A stretch of DNA of 5,006 nt from contig JAAXZP010000226.1 in the NCBI GenBank assembly GCA_012719815.1, forward strand, positions 1-5,006, in the 5' to 3' direction. Below are positions 5,000-5,006 of the stretch, piece after piece; the stretch's first letter is position 1; each line of letters starts with the position of its first letter. The DNA is from Christensenellaceae bacterium. Lineage in GTDB: Bacteria > Bacillota > Clostridia > Christensenellales > SZUA-584. The notes under the pieces are model-generated. The model saw only the letters and a list, made by a program, of their open reading frames with translations, was not told the DNA's origin and did no database searches. Both the position numbers and the translations under genes were made by a program.

Positions 5000-5006
5000 A
5001 TGGAGA
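5000..5006 (+). CDS. Start of next flagellar gene, probably fliE (cut by window end)
   Basis: ATG at 5000-5002 follows AGGGGGA (4987-4993) at a normal distance and opens with Met-Glu before the window ends. Only position supports identity: in Firmicutes flgB-flgC is usually followed by fliE, fliF and fliG. The sequence itself cannot confirm this. Confidence 0.5.

Overview
The window looks like a chromosomal segment from a moderately GC-rich, endospore-forming, flagellated Gram-positive bacterium, most likely a Clostridia-type Firmicute. The basis is the 3' half of spoIIE, a SleB/CwlJ-family cortex-hydrolase-like gene and the start of a flagellar basal-body operon. It also has strong AGGAGG-type ribosome binding sites, two TTG starts and a monocistronic tRNA with an encoded CCA. 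The genus cannot be named from sequence alone. I see no mobile element, integrase or CRISPR array.

Layout. (1) 2-1237 (+): C-terminal half of the sporulation phosphatase SpoIIE; its membrane part lies upstream of the window. (2) 1238-1397: convergent intergenic region with a short spoIIE hairpin and a two-way terminator. (3) 1398-2045 (-): secreted SleB/CwlJ-type cell-wall hydrolase with a TTG start. (4) 2046-2424: no protein-coding gene. On the minus strand it holds a good sigma-A-type promoter and about 200 nt of leader that can fold behind a long-range closing stem. An A/T-rich palindromic block follows, then a plus-strand extended -10 promoter. (5) 2425-2509 (+): tRNA-Leu(GAG) with its own promoter and terminator. 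(6) 2670-3278 (+): a lipoprotein gene of unknown function. Its ideal ribosome binding site and ATG are separated from the rest of the gene by an in-frame TAG inside the signal peptide. Two hairpins, the second a strong terminator, follow. (7) 3428-end (+): a lytic transglycosylase gene overlapping flgB by 4 bases, then flgC and the first codons of a gene expected to be fliE.

How the genes fit together. SpoIIE and the SleB-like hydrolase both suggest sporulation or germination, but they are convergent and separately controlled. The hydrolase promoter reads as sigma-A rather than a sporulation sigma factor. The transglycosylase-flgB-flgC-(fliE) block is one translationally coupled unit. The transglycosylase has no Sec signal peptide, so a role in opening peptidoglycan for the flagellar rod is a reasonable inference. 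The points most worth a second look are the TAG-interrupted lipoprotein, the structured hydrolase leader and the transglycosylase at the head of the flagellar operon.
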